A DNA stretch of 64,000 nt from contig JAZKJV010006941.1 of assembly GCA_037367405.1 (NCBI GenBank), positions 620,001 to 684,000 of the forward strand, written 5' to 3'. The position numbers and the translations under genes were made by a program. Source of the DNA: Ottelia alismoides. Its lineage: Eukaryota > Streptophyta > Magnoliopsida > Alismatales > Hydrocharitaceae. Under the pieces are notes generated by a model. It was given only the letters and a program-made list of their open reading frames with translations, made no database searches and was not told the DNA's origin. Of the stretch, positions 11,049 through 22,129 are shown piece after piece (within the stretch, counting starts at the first letter, position 1; the number at the start of each line of letters is the position of its first letter).

Positions 11049-12327
11049 TAGGAGAGAGCTTGTCAGTCCCAGGAGACAACTGGTGGACAAAGCGACCGAA
11101 CCGAACACACGAGGAGTAAGGGAGAACAATTCCTTTCCAGAGAAGATAAGAGCGAAAGGAATCTTCTCACCTAGAACAGATGACGGCATACGATTGATTA
11201 GGTAACATGCTGTAAGTACAGCATCACCCCAGAAAGAGTGAGGAGCATGACTCTGTATAAGGAGCGAGGAGCATGACTCTGTATAAGGAGCGACCTGGTT
11301 ACATCCAGCAAATGGCGATGTTTCCTTTCAGCAACCCCATTCTGTTGGGAGGTATAGGCACAGGATGTCTGGTGGATGATCCCTTGGGATGAAAAGTAAC
11401 TAGATAGGACATGAGTACACAATTCCAGGGTATTATCACTTCTCACAATTTTAACAGATGCAGAAAAAACATTACGAATCTCATTAAGAAAATTGATGAC
11501 AATATTCCCTGCTTCAGATTTATTCTTTAACAAAAATACCCATGACACACGAGAGAAATCATCCACAATAACTATATAGAACATGTGTCCCTGATGATCA
11601 GGAACACGACTCGGACCCGAGATATCGACGTGAAACAACTCAAACTTGGAGGTACTACTCCGACCCTGATGACTGGGAAAGGTAGACCGATGATGCTTTC
11701 CCAACTGACAAGCCTCATATTGAATAAACATGTGAGGCCAAACCTGAGGTAACACACGACGCAATTTCTGAAGCGGTAGATGTCCAAAGCGCAGGTGCCA
11801 TAGTAGAGGAGAGATGGGTCCAGCAGGTAGAGATGAGGTTCCAGCAAAAGGAGTCTGACTGAGGCGATAGAGGCCTCCTTGCTCATAGTCACGCCCAGTC
11901 ACGTTGCCCGTAAGGATGTCCTGAAAAACAAGAAAAGATGGATCAAAAATCGCCCGACACTGTAAATCCTTTGTAATTTGACTGATAGACAACAAATTCA
12001 TTGAAAAATCAGGTGCGCGTAACACATTCTTGAGATGCATAGATCAAGTCAATCTAATATCCCCCTGACCAGTAATCGGGGAATGTGTACCATTAGCAAT
12101 GACCACTGTTCGACCTGGAGAGATCTGTCTGTACCCTGTAAGTAGACTTTGATCGCCACATAGATGATGCATGGCGCCAGAGTCCATAATCCATGCTAAA
12201 GTATCTGATCCACTACTAGTAAATGCATGTGTGCTACCTGATGCACTGGTAGATGCAGAGGCGGATGCGGCAACATCAGAGTGGTTCTCAGTAGTAGGTG
12301 TTGTGCCAGATGGAGGAATGATGTCCC
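11049..12327 (-). pseudogene. Protease and integrase of element B
   Basis: The protease motif AWIMDSGAMHHLCGD lies at about 12195-12150, with DSG the catalytic triplet. A long open frame (12040-11198) then reads NVLRAPDFSMNLLSISQI, the integrase zinc-binding HLRFGH...CQLGKHHRS region (about 11800-11690) and the core with IVDDFSRVSWVF (about 11565-11530) and TSQQNGVAERKHRHLLDV (about 11345-11290). The retroviral-type D,D(35)E fold is expected. The frame is then broken by a 26-bp duplication and the Tourist-like MITE. A stop separates protease and integrase. Confidence 0.83.
11240..11291. repeat. 26-bp tandem duplication
   Basis: Two adjacent units, 11240-11265 and 11266-11291 (gaggagcatgactctgtata then aggagc). 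It disrupts integrase codons of element B; 26 is not a multiple of three, so it shifts the frame. Confidence 0.88.
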
Positions 12328-13924
12328 TTAGACGGGCGACAAGATCATCAAAGCGGTGAGATCCAAAGAAGCAGCAGATGGAGGCTTGATCTGCTCAGCG
12401 ACTCGTGCAGATGCAGGAAATCCATGCTTAGAGTAGCATGTGTCTTCGTAATGTCCAGTGCGATGGCAAAAGGTACACGATGGCCGAACACGGCCTCCTC
12501 TGTCACGAGGGCCACGACCACGAGCCTGATGATGGTGACCTCCACAACCTCGATTGGCTGCCATGGCTGAAGTCTGATTCGTAGTCGTAGAAGGAACAGT
12601 GATGCAGCTCAATCTGTGAAAAGCTTCCTTTATAGGAGGAATAGTAGAATCCGCTAAGATATGGGAACGTGTTGCCTCATACTCCGGATCAAGGGCAGCG
12701 AGGAAAACTCCTATCATAGTAGCATTCCGGTAGGTCTTCTGTTGCTCTGGTGTGGCTGTCAGGGGCATGAAGCTATAAAGCTTCTCAAACATTCCTCGTA
12801 GAGATGTGTACAGTGAGTGTAGAGAACGTCCATTCTGCTTGATAGTAAATATGTCATGCTGAAGTTGCAGAATCTTTGTCTCATTCTTCGCTTGAGAATA
12901 TGTAGCAGCCACACTATCCCACATTGCTTTGGTTGTGGGCTGATGAAGAATATCATTGGCAATCTCGATTGCCAGGGTTCCAGATAGCCATACTTTGGCA
13001 CAGTGTTCACTAAATCGGCCGCACGGGCCGCATATGCGGTCGCATATACCCGTGCGATGTGCAGACCGTACCGATTACTTGAATCAGTGCATTATGCACC
13101 CTCCCCGCATATGCGGCCCGCATATGCCCCACATATCACGCATATGCCCCGCATACTGCTCCCGCAGCTCCAACTTTTCAATCTTCTCATTCAGGTCCTT
13201 AATTCTGTAACTCTGCCTCTTCATTCAATTGTTAGAATATGACATGCATTTCTATACAATTGCAATGCATTATACCATTATGTATATGCAATGTTTTATG
13301 TTTTTCTCACGTACTATTTTCACGAGTATATGCAATGTATCGTCGAATATTTTTTAGATATGTTGATTGAGGTTTTGCTCATATAGTGCATGTATGTATA
13401 TCGAAGTTTTGTTATTACGAATCATATAATGTAAAGTTATTATGGTAAATGTTTTTTTGTAATTAAATATGAGGCAATTAAAAGTATATATGCACACCCA
13501 TCTAACATGAACCGTTTCTCTTAGATCTTCTTTAACTCCACTTAGATACATAAATTCAGTGGTAATGTTATTTATAGATATTTTTTTATTTTTAAATTAA
13601 AAATTAGAAAACCGCTTAGAACCGCATATACCCCGCATATGCCCCCGCATACCGCTTAATCAGTATTCGGTGACCAGTCCGAACGCATACGCATACCGCT
13701 TTCCTGAACCTTGCTTTGGCATATGCATCATCTGCCTCCCATGAGGCATTAACTCCAATCTTCTCAGCAGGCTCTTCTGCAGTAAGAATATGTTTCTTAC
13801 CGATTGACTTCATACTAATGAACTGCATAGCCCACAATTCATAGTTCCAACCATCCATCTTCACAATCGGTGCTGGATCTCGGAAGGCGCCTATAGATGG
13901 AATATCTGCCTTGCTCTCGGACAT
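12328..13924 (-). pseudogene. gag of element B, split by a hAT-like element
   Basis: The ATG at 13924 starts MSESKADIPSIGAF and continues VKMDGWNYELWAMQFISM. The hAT-like element 13001-13713 interrupts it. The C-terminal two-thirds is one open frame (12924-12328) with SFMPLTATPEQQKTYRNATM and the knuckle CTFCHRTGHYEDTC near 12475-12435. Apart from the insertion this gag is better preserved than that of A, matching the younger LTR age. Confidence 0.85.
13001..13713 (-). mobile_element. Non-autonomous hAT-like element, family 1, copy b
   Basis: 713 bp. Left end CAGTGTTCACTAAATCGG; right end reversed CAAGGTTCAGGAAAGCGG. Perfect 8-bp CTTTGGCA duplication (12993-13000, 13714-13721). GCATATGCGG-type palindromes fill both ends (13019-13160, 13615-13660); the middle is AT-rich. 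Nearly the same internal sequence as copy d at 62965-63699. Strand is nominal. Confidence 0.92.
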
Positions 13925-14472
13925 ACTGATAATAGAAGACTGGAGTGGTAGACTGAAGATATGATCGTCTACACGGACATAAACGGGTTTAGTTGCATGT
14001 GTAGACTTCAAGCAACCAAACCCATTACTTTGGAGGCGCACGCGCTTGACTTAGGGTTCTGCGTGCATGAGAATCGAGACCTTTAGGGGGTCACGCGCAG
14101 ATCCAGGACAAGGAGCACGCACACAGATCTTGCACAAGGACTCACAGATCTCGCAACCCGATGCATGCAAGGACGCGAGGTCGGTGACTGGACAGAAGCG
14201 CGGGGCTGAAGGCACTAGGAACACGCGCGGTCCGGCGCATGGCGCGCAGAAGGCACAGAGTGTGCAGGAGGCGCAAGGCGCACGCGAGGTCGAATGCGCG
14301 AGACCGGAGGCGCGCGGGAGGCGCGGGCGCACAAGGAAGGCGCAAGGCGCGCGGGAGGCGCAAGGCGCAGGGCGCGCTGGAGGCCGAGGCACGAGACCGG
14401 AGGTGCGCGGAGGGAGGGAGAGGGAGAGAGGGGCTCGACGGTGGGGCTCGAGAACTCTGGTCTAGGACCGTC
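13925..14472 (-). other. Leader of element B with GC-rich low-complexity tract
   Basis: Between primer site and gag ATG. From about 14230 to 14420 the plus strand is an irregular array of gaggcgcaaggcgcg and ggcgcgcgggaggcg words. Open frames here on both strands (e.g. 14067-14465) come from this skewed composition and are not supported as genes. Confidence 0.65.
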
Positions 14473-14484
14473 GCTCTGATACCA
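14473..14484 (-). other. Primer-binding site of element B
   Basis: Minus strand TGGTATCAGAGC directly next to the LTR; perfect initiator-Met tRNA complement. Confidence 0.93.
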
Positions 14485-14632
14485 TGTTAGGAAAAATGAG
14501 AAAACTTGTTTATTCCATCAGCCCTAGGCTCTCTTATATAGGAGAGTAGCCTATGGGTAAATTACATAAAGAGTCCAACGGGAAAGACAAAATAACAAAA
14601 AGATAAACATAAGTGAATAATATATATCTACA
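14485..14632 (-). repeat. 5' LTR of element B
   Basis: 148 bp, TG...CA. TATA-like TATATAAG at 14540-14533 on the minus strand. Five visible differences from the 3' LTR. Confidence 0.92.
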
Positions 14633-16086
14633 CTTCTCATGTCACCTTTAAGCATCTGATGGGTGACTTCAGAATGTTTGTTGTTGCTTTGTCCACCGTG
14701 GCAATATCATGAACTTACCAGGAGGCATTAACGGATAGTAGGTGGCATCCAGTTATGGAGGAGGAGATGGCGACTCTTCAGTCAAGAGGTACTTGGAGTC
14801 TTGTCCCGACCCCCACTAGGGTGTCTATAGTAAGTTGTAAATGGGTATTTACAGTGAAGCAAAATACAGACGGTAGCATTGATCAGTACAAGGCTTGACT
14901 AGTTGCACGTGGCTTTACCAAGACATATGGGGTGGTTTATCTTGACACCTTCTCTCCAGTTGCTTGTCATTCTACCCTATGGATTCTTTTATCAGTTGAC
15001 GTAGTTCGAGATTGGCCTCCGTTTCATCTTGATGTCAAGAATGCCTTTTTGTATAGTGATCTTCAGGATGAAGTCTACATGCAGCAGTCACCAAGGTTTG
15101 CTGCTGAGGGGGAGTGCTCACAGGTGTGTAGACTTCATAAGGCAATATATGACCTTACGCAAAGCCCGAGAGCTTGGTTCCATAAGCTCTCAGATTTGTT
15201 TGAGAAGCGGGGGTTCAAACGGCTAAATGCATATTATTCTCTTTTCGTACAGAGAACCTCCAGGGGTATGATTGCTATTATGGCGTATGTTGATGATATA
15301 CTTATCACAGGAGATGACATACAGGGAATAAAGAGGGGCAAAAGAATTTCTGGGTCGTGAATTTGTTACCAAGGATCTTGGAACTCTTAGATACTTTCTA
15401 GGACTGGAGTTTGCCAGAAATCAACAAGGGCTTGTGATGACACGGAGGAAATATGTCATTGACTTGCTAAGTGGCACGAGTATGCTTGGATGTCGACCTG
15501 TTACTACACCCACGGATCCAAGCATGAAGTTGTATGATGATGATACTAATGAGGTTGACGGGAGAAGATAAAGGGAGCTCATGGGAAAGCTTCATTATGT
15601 TAACATTAACAGACTCGATATTTCGTTTGTTGTTAGTCGGGTGAGCCAGTTCATGGAACAACCTCGTCAGGTATATATGGATGCTATACAAATGATACTA
15701 AGGTATCTTAAATCATCTTCAGGTGCAAGGCTGCTATTTAAAAGAGGTGGCACTATCATTATCTCAGCATGCGCAGACGCAGATTATGCAGGTGCCCCAA
15801 GGACAGGAAGTCCACATCAGGATTTGCTATATTTGTTGGAGATTCACTTGTCTCATGGAAAAGCAAGAAGTAAACTGTTGGTGATAGATCTAATGTTGAA
15901 TCTGAGTATAGGGCTATGGCACAAGCATGCACATAAATGATGTGGGTTCGAGAAGACCTCACAGACCTACATATAGATGTTAATCTTCCCATGTCGTTGA
16001 AAAGCGACAATTCGGTTGCCTTATTCATTGCTAATAATCATGCATTCCACGAAAGGACAAAGCCCATTGAGGTCGATTGCCAATAT
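14633..16086 (+). pseudogene. Reverse transcriptase and part of RNase H, element A
   Basis: Continues element A pol after the B insertion: EEEMATLQSRGTWSLVP and CKWVFTVKQNTDGS (14757-14875). Then [35 protein letters not shown] (14938-15085) and catalytic [13 protein letters not shown] at 15280-15318. Thumb/connection and RNase H start include SFVVSRVSQFMEQPRQVYMDA and ADADYAGAP. Stops (e.g. TGA at 15358, TAA near 15570) and frameshifts disable it. RNase H is cut at 16086 by the LINE and resumes at 21331. Confidence 0.85.
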
Positions 16087-16229
16087 TTTTTTGAAGCCAA
16101 AACAGGGGAAACACTCTATGGTGTCCTCCCCAGTATATTGAGATAGAGATGAGTTACAGAAAAACTTACAATGACCAGGACTCTACAAGAACACTTGAAT
16201 GGATGATTACATTTTCACATTAAAAACGC

Positions 16230-18560
16230 TCATAGGGAAAAAGGGAAACCATTCCTTCCCAACCAAATAGACCAAATCAGAGCCAGAGGGCGAAGGATAG
16301 CCGAACGGGCACGTTTCCTGCCAACGTACAAGGACTCCCAGAAGCTGTCCAGATCCTGAATACTCATCCAGTTCAGATCACTGTCCTCCCAAATAGCCGC
16401 AGTTTTCAAACATCTAAAGAAACAACTCACAAAGAGGGCACCGGTCGGAAATATCAGGGAAGAGTCTCGTGCAGCGGTCCCTAGTCATGATCTGTCTTCT
16501 TCTCACTAGCCACAGAAAGAAACCAACTCTGCTAAAAGGCACAACTACCAAATAAGATTGCAGTCTCGAATCAAAGAGTCCATTCTAGGGGTGGCCTGGA
16601 GATTGCCCGGTAAGCCCTCCTGACATTGAAAGACTTATCCTGCCACACCCAGTGGTCCCTGCCCGAAGAACGTTGACTGCAGAGACATAATAGGAAATCT
16701 TCAAACCGCTTGTCTGAGAAATCAGTAACAAAAGAAGACATCCAGTTCCCATCAGTCCGGCACTCCGAAACCAGCGCATCTTGATCGGCATCCAAAGCAA
16801 ACAATCAAGGGAAATGAGTAGACAAAGAGCCCTCACCATACCAATCATCCTTCCAGAAAGTAAAAGATTGTTCGTTCCCAAGCACCGCCCAAAACAGATC
16901 GTGGAAACGAGGCAAAATCGAGCATATACCTTCCAGAAAGCCAAAGAATGCATCTAAGAATGATGTGTACGGACAGTATGGTTCCTGATGGAATAAATCC
17001 GACGAAGAAGACGACAACAAATATCATCGCCCTTGCCCCATAAGTGGATCACACACTTCAGCAATAAGGCTTTATTCATAGTCTACAAGCTCCTCACCCC
17101 AAGGCCACCGTCCACTCTAAGCAAACAAGCAGTCTCCCAATCCACTAAATGAAGCCCTGCACTTTCCTGCCCTGATTTCCCCCATAGAAATATGTGCATT
17201 ATCTTCTCAAGTCAGGATCTGATACCTCCCAGCAATAGGCAGGAGGACATAAAGAACACGAGAATGGAAAAGAGAATCGCTTTTACCAAAACAAGTCTTC
17301 CCCGCGTGAAAGTAACGTTGCTTTCCATTCTGCAAGCTTCTTCTCCATTTTCTCAACCAGCGGAAGCCAATCCACAATCTTGATTTTCCCAACAGCAAGG
17401 GAGACCCCCGGATAATTAATAGGCAAAGACACATAATTCGTACCAAGGGCCACAGCACAATCCCTCACATCCTCATCAGATAGATCAAAAGGCACAAAGA
17501 TAGATTTACTATAGTTCAGAGAGAGCCCGAACATCTCGTTGTAAATATCTAAGGTTAATGCCATTCCTTTTTCCTCATCCTTATCACACTCGATGAAGAA
17601 AATGGTGTCATCCGCATGCTGCAACAGCAGAATAGATAAGTCGCCAGTCGAGTAGCCTTTTGTTAGACCACTCTCAACAATACGATTCTCCATGCAAGAT
17701 AAGACATTGGGCGTAATGGTAAACAGCAAGGGCGCAAGAGGACAGCCATGACGGACATCGTGCTGAGGCTGGAAAAGCCACCCTCAGGGAACCGTTGACC
17801 AGCACCTCATAGGAGGCAGTAGTCACACAACGCTTCACCCAGCTAATCCAACGAGGAAAACCACGTTTGCTCAGGGCCACCAAAAGAAAACGTCAATCCA
17901 CGAAATCATAAGCATTGGAGAAGTCCACCTTCCAAAGAACACCCTTCACATTTCATCTCTTCCAGTCAGCAACAATCTCAGTTGTCATTGCAATGATGTC
18001 GTCAATCTGCCTCGAGGGAATAAAAGCAGACTGCAAATGAGAGATGAAGTGCTCCATGGACCTATTCAGACGAGTGGCGAGAACCTTAGCCACAATTGAG
18101 ATAAATTGCATTCGAGGGCGCAATCGGCCTAAAATCTTCCATCCTTTCGATCACGTCCTTCTTCGGCAGTAGAAAAATAAAGGCACAATTCAACCTTTCG
18201 AACCTATAATTGCCTTTGGCAAACTCGTTAATAACTTCCAGTACCTCAACTCCCACTAATTGCCAAAACTCACTGAAAAAAAGACAGGGAAGCCATCAGG
18301 ACCTGGAGCGCCAGCCGCATTCAGATTCCACACCGCGCTCTTCACCTCTTCCAGCGTGAAGCTCACCTCCAGACTGCTCGCATGGTCCTCAGAAATCCGA
18401 GACGTACCTACACCAGTCCACCTCCACTGTCTCGAGTCCTTTCTCCGAGAGAACTTATGAAAATGGTGGGCTATAGCCCTTCCCATCTGAAGATTGCTCT
18501 CCACTGAAACCTCATTCACCACCACAGAGCGGAAACTATTGCGTCATCGGTGCCCACTGA
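16230..18560 (-). pseudogene. LINE ORF2: reverse transcriptase and C-terminal region
   Basis: Minus strand reading includes LEEVKSAVWNLNAAGAPGPD with GFPVFF (RT entry, about 18350-18260) and the catalytic block LLLQHADDTIFFIE at about 17625-17585. HADD replaces the usual YADD. Then YSKSIFVPF and the LPLVEKMEKKLAEWKATLLSRG segment (about 17370-17290). Further down is the C-terminal W-rich region with GAWERTIFYFLEGRL-like and WVWQDKSFNVRRAYRAI segments (16900-16600). LINE RT primes at nicked chromosomal DNA. Several frameshifts are present. Confidence 0.83.
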
Positions 18561-19398
18561 CCATCAATGGAAGAAGGTCATATTGGCATCTCCCTCTTGG
18601 AGCCATCTCTGTCTAGACCACTGCTTCCATTCAATAACCGGCTTCTTGTCCTCATCCAAGATAATTTTCTGAGTCGCGCACCTCGCAGCCCGCTCCTTTT
18701 CCCCCATCTCCCATCATCCTCAAGGGCATCTAGTATGCACACTTCCGCCTCCGCCACAAGACGACGGGCCAATTTGGACTCTCCAATTTCCTTCTTGTAT
18801 TGACAAAGGTGATTGCGTAGTACCTCAACTCCCACTAATTGCCAAAACTCACTGAAAAAAGACAGGGAAGCCATCAGGACCTGGAGCGCCAGCCGCATTC
18901 AGATTCCACACCGCACTCTTCACCTCTTCCACCGTGAAGCTCACCTCCAGACTGCTCGCATGGTCCTCAGAAATCCGAGACGTCCCTACACCAGTCCACC
19001 TCCACTGTCTCGAGTCCTTTCTCCGAGAGAACTTATGAAAATGGTGGGCTATAGCCCTTCCCATCTGAAGATTGCTCTCCATTGAAACCTCATTCACCAC
19101 CACAGAGCGGAAACTATTGCATCATCGGTGCCCACTAACCATCGATGGAAGAAGGTCATATTGGCATCTCCCTCCTTGAGCCATCTCTGTCTAGACCACT
19201 GCTTCCATTCAATAACCTGCTTCTTGTCCTCATCCAAGATAATTTTCTGAGTCGCGCACCTCGCAGCCCACTCCTTTTCCCCCATCTCCCATCATCCTCA
19301 AGGGCATCTAGTATGCACACTTCCGCCTCTGCCACAAGACGACGGGCCAATTTGGACTCTCTGATTTCCTTCTTGTATTGACAAAGGTGATTGCGTAG
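18241..19398. repeat. Tandem duplication of about 579 bp inside the LINE
   Basis: Unit 1 is 18241-18819 and unit 2 is 18820-19398; both start gtacctcaactcccactaat and end acaaaggtgattgcgtag. Only scattered single-base differences and one A-run length change are visible. It repeats the endonuclease-RT linker and RT entry, so the coding order runs endonuclease, RT-start, RT-start, RT-rest. Confidence 0.93.
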
Positions 19399-20237
19399 TA
19401 AAGTTAATTTCTGTGCAAATCGTGAGGCAGTCGAACAGGAAACATTATTAGAAAGCCAAAAGTTGGGAACTCGATCTCTGAAAGAGTCCGACTGCAGCCA
19501 AGCTCTCTCAAAGCGAAAGAAGCCTCGATGAGCCAAATCGCCATCGGACTCCCACAGCAGCAGCGAGTGATTAGAGCCAGAACGAGGTCTGGAGGAGAAG
19601 AAGGAGAGAGGAAAGGCCCGCATTAGCTCCTGAGATGCCAAGAATCTATCGATAGACGAGCGTGAACCGGAGCTCCTCCAAGTAAATCTGGTGTTATTTG
19701 CATCAATCACCTCAAGCTCAAGGTCATCAATCATATCATAAAATGCCACCGAGCCCGAGTCCTGGCCCCCTCGAGAACGAGGCCGATCGGATGAACGGAG
19801 AGTGACGTTGAAGTCACCACCCATGAGCCAAGCCACCCTAGGAAAGGTACATCTAGCAGCTCGAATAACAGCCCAAAGTTCATCTCGCAACGAGGGCAAA
19901 CAAGGCCCATGATACTAGTCACAGCAATAAGCGACCCCTCCACGATCTTCTCCAACAGCACAGTAATCACATGCCTCATCTTGAGCTCCGATCGGATGGA
20001 GAATAATGATTCCTTCCAAGCCACAATCATACCGCCCGCCGACCCAGCCGCATCAAGGGCACAAAAGCCAGAAATCAAGCATGTCCCAAGAGAATTCCAT
20101 GTCATCGAGGAACACGAGGAGAGCTTAGTCTCCTGCACGAGAACAACATCACACCCCCAATCGATAAAGCGGTTGCCCAACATCCGCCGCTTGAAAGGGT
20201 CACTCAGACCCCTTACATTCCAGGTTAGCACTTTCAT
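19156..20237 (-). pseudogene. LINE ORF2: apurinic-type endonuclease domain
   Basis: Minus strand. Starts MKVLTWNVRGLSDPFKRR at 20237 (the usual N-terminus of plant LINE ORF2). The metal-binding glutamate is in VVLVQETK. After a frame change near 19800 come VAWLMGGDFNVTLRSSD, the SSIDRFLASQEL segment and GSNHSLLLW, which corresponds to the catalytic SDH motif. These are the exonuclease/endonuclease/phosphatase-fold residues that nick target DNA. The open part 19899-19156 runs into the duplicated linker. A frameshift separates the two halves. Confidence 0.85.
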
Positions 20238-20239
20238 TG

Positions 20240-21321
20240 GGGCACTACGCTTTTGCCTGAAGCCAGCACTACCCCTGCTGCAGACGCCACCAGAGCAATG
20301 TCTTCAGAAATAGCAGTAGCAGGCGTAATCTTTTGAGAGTGCTTTTTCCTAGGCCGATAACGTCAAATTTTTTTCCCAAGACCATCAAAAGGCAGAGAAC
20401 AGGAAGTCGACAATACAACAGGAAGGGCACGAGCTTCACCAAAAGATGCCAGGGGAACCGGTCGCGACACCCAGGTCCACTTTCCACTCGGAGGAGAGCG
20501 ACGCCAGAAAGCTCGAACGCGCAAGTCCGACCGAGGTGACTACAGGGAGAGAATCCCCCGCCCCAGAGGGATCCCCCAAGCAGTGAGGCAGGCAGGAAGA
20601 CCCTCCAACCACCAGCAGGTCCGCATGACTCTCAGCCGCCTCCACATAGACATTTCTGCGTTCAGCAAAGAAACTCACCGCAGCCTCCACCGCGATCTTG
20701 GACAAAAGACGGGCATGGGCGGATTGCTCCGACCCAAACCCATCTCAGCGAGCTTTTCAGAATCTCCAGCCAAAAGCACAGAGGAACCAAAGCCCTGGGA
20801 TTCAACCGCTATCGGGCCTGAGAGAGGGGCCCAAACGCAATCGGAAATTGGGTTCGGGTGCGAAGGGAACAAGTCCGAGAGGACAACCCGAAAAACAGTC
20901 GGAGCTGCCACTGGATCCAAAGGAGTAGCGTCCGCAAAAGAAACCCGCTCACAATCGGGTCTTAAATCCAGGCTAAGACTTACCCGACAGCTGGCGCTTG
21001 GATCCAAGTCCATCACACCGGGCGAAGAAAATGGGTCCGAGGGTTCGCCACCCCAGAAAGCGCTTGCTGAGTCTCCGAGGACAAGGGCGAGAACTCTGTA
21101 CGGGCTTCCTTGCGAGGAAGGAGCAAGCCCTCTGAAACAGGTATGCCAATCGTGTCATTAAACATTTTTAAACCGGATGACAGGATGGCAATGCCTCCAA
21201 AAAATAAATCCCCAGATTGGGGAGCCAAAAGGGCTGGAACTGCATTAAATGACCACTCCTGGAAAGATGGCGGGCTCACGGAGGGACCCACATGGCCGGA
21301 GAGCAGCAGCGGGTGGCGGCG
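20240..21321 (-). pseudogene. LINE ORF1 C-terminal region (truncated)
   Basis: Two long minus-strand frames (21348-21013 and 21016-20675) precede the endonuclease, the position of ORF1. They are Ser/Pro-rich and show no zinc knuckle, consistent with the variable ORF1 C-terminus after 5' truncation at 21321. Assignment rests on position. Confidence 0.5.
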
Positions 21322-21490
21322 TGCCATTATATACGCGACATGATTCAAAAGGGCTTTAATTCTACATCACATGTCAGCTCAGGGCACCAGATAATAGACA
21401 TTTTTACCAAGGTCTTACTTGGAGGGTTTTTTCAAAAGTATTCATCCAAGCTGAGCATGATAGATATCTATGCTCCATCTTGAGGGGGAG
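21322..21490 (+). pseudogene. End of RNase H and polypurine tract, element A
   Basis: RNase H resumes with RDMIQKGFNSTSHVSSGHQ, then IIDIFTKVLLGGFFQ and KLSMIDIYAPS, the conserved copia C-terminus. TGAGGGGGAG at 21481-21490 is stop plus polypurine tract, adjoining the 3' LTR. Confidence 0.85.
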
Positions 21491-22073
21491 TATATAGATC
21501 TATTTTATATTTCTATACTTTTTATCTATTTCATTTTCTTGTTGTCTACTTTATGTAATTCGTCCATAGGTCTCTTCAATGTTCAGAAAGGCGCTATGCG
21601 GTATTCAGTCGGAGGGGACAATGAAAAGAGAGTATGCAGTATGCGGGAGAGTATGCGGGGAGTATGCGGTTTTATGCGGTTTGGTAATTTTATTATTAAA
21701 AATATAAATAAAAATTAATATTATATTAATATCCTCAATCAGGAGAGTATGTGGTTTTATGCGTGAGAGTAAGTGATTTTATGCGGGAGAGTATGTGGTT
21801 GGTTATATGCGGGGAGTATGTTGTTTTATGTTATTAAGCGGATAATAAAATATTTATTAGAAAAACGACCGAGTAGGCGGCCGCATAGGGTGTATACTCA
21901 GCCGAGTATGCGGGCCAACCCGCATACATAGCCGTTTCACCATACTCGGAGCGGCAAGGCTACCGAGTACGAGTATGTGGTTTACTCGGTCGCTTTCCTG
22001 AACACTGAGTCTCTTCTCTATATAAAGGAGCCTAGGACTCAAGAAATAAACAACTCTCTTATTTTTCCCAACA
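21491..22073 (+). repeat. 3' LTR of element A, split by a hAT-like element
   Basis: Matches 3812-3953 up to GGTCTCTT, then resumes after the 431-bp insert with ctctatataaaggagcctag and ends tttcccaaca. The first bases are TA rather than TG (mutated). The exact start could be two bases later. Confidence 0.82.
21577..22007 (+). mobile_element. Non-autonomous hAT-like element, family 1, copy c
   Basis: 431 bp; ends CAATGTTCAGAAAGGCG and, reversed, CAGTGTTCAGGAAAGCG. Flanks GGTCTCTT (21569-21576) and AGTCTCTT (22008-22015), 7 of 8. The 5' LTR of A keeps the uninterrupted site ggtctcttctctatat, confirming a single insertion. Interior rich in TATGCGG. Confidence 0.9.
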
Positions 22074-22078
22074 ACAAT

Positions 22079-22129
22079 GAAAGAAACAAAAAATACATAA
22101 TAAATAAGGAAAAGGCAAAGACATCTCCA
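22079..22129 (-). repeat. LTR of element C, part 2
   Basis: Continues the C LTR after element A: gaaagaaacaaaaaatacat parallels gaaagacaaaataataaaaa in B, and it ends acatctcca where B ends atatctaca. Confidence 0.6.

Larger units (their letters stand above)
8642..14632 (-). mobile_element. Ty1-copia element B, complete, inside element A
   Basis: 5991 bp. LTRs 14485-14632 (5') and 8642-8789 (3') are both 148 bp; I count five differences by eye. Perfect CTTCT target duplication (8637-8641, 14633-14637). Primer site at 14484-14473. Order on the minus strand: gag, protease, integrase, RT, RNase H. It carries a family 1 hAT-like element in gag and a Tourist-like MITE in integrase. Frames are interrupted, so it is probably immobile on its own. 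It shares lineage with A and C by LTR core and gag start. Confidence 0.93.
16087..21321 (-). mobile_element. LINE (L1-type), 5'-truncated, in element A RNase H
   Basis: Minus strand; poly(A) appears as T run 16086-16092. Target duplication TGCCAATAT (16078-16086) versus TGCCATTAT (21322-21330), 8 of 9. It interrupts copia RNase H codons: HFIRDMIQKG continues exactly at 21331. Contents 5' to 3': end of ORF1, ORF2 endonuclease, RT, C-terminal zinc-ribbon-like region and 3' UTR. A 579-bp internal duplication breaks ORF2. Immobile. Confidence 0.9.
3812..22073 (+). mobile_element. Ty1-copia element A (plus strand) carrying nested insertions
   Basis: A complete but decayed copia element: 5' LTR 3812-3953, primer site 3954-3965, gag from 4441, protease/integrase 6553-8641, reverse transcriptase 14638-15360, RNase H to 16086 and from 21331, polypurine tract 21481-21490, 3' LTR 21491-22073. 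Flanks GCAAT (3807-3811) and ACAAT (22074-22078) are a 4/5 matching target duplication. It is interrupted by a hAT-like element in gag, a SINE in integrase, element B before RT, a LINE in RNase H and a hAT-like element in the 3' LTR. Removing these leaves roughly 5 kb, a normal copia size. The two LTRs differ visibly more than those of B, consistent with A being older. Confidence 0.88.
1975..22129 (-). mobile_element. Ty1-copia element C, 5' half only, split by element A
   Basis: A minus-strand copia copy related to A and B. In its own direction it has an LTR (22129-22079 plus 3811-3716), a degenerate primer-binding site (3715-3704), a gag start at 3086 and the gag/protease boundary near 2100. 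Homology to element B stops near 1975, so most of pol and the 3' LTR are missing. Element A was inserted into the single LTR, which is why the LTR lies in two pieces 18 kb apart. Joined, the pieces are about 147 bp, matching the 142-148 bp LTRs of A and B. Confidence 0.75.

Noticed and set aside
14067..14465. Arg/Gly/Ala-rich frames on both strands in the leader of element B
   Set aside because: Produced by the GGCGCGCGGGAGGCG-type low-complexity tract; no start context or conserved motif.
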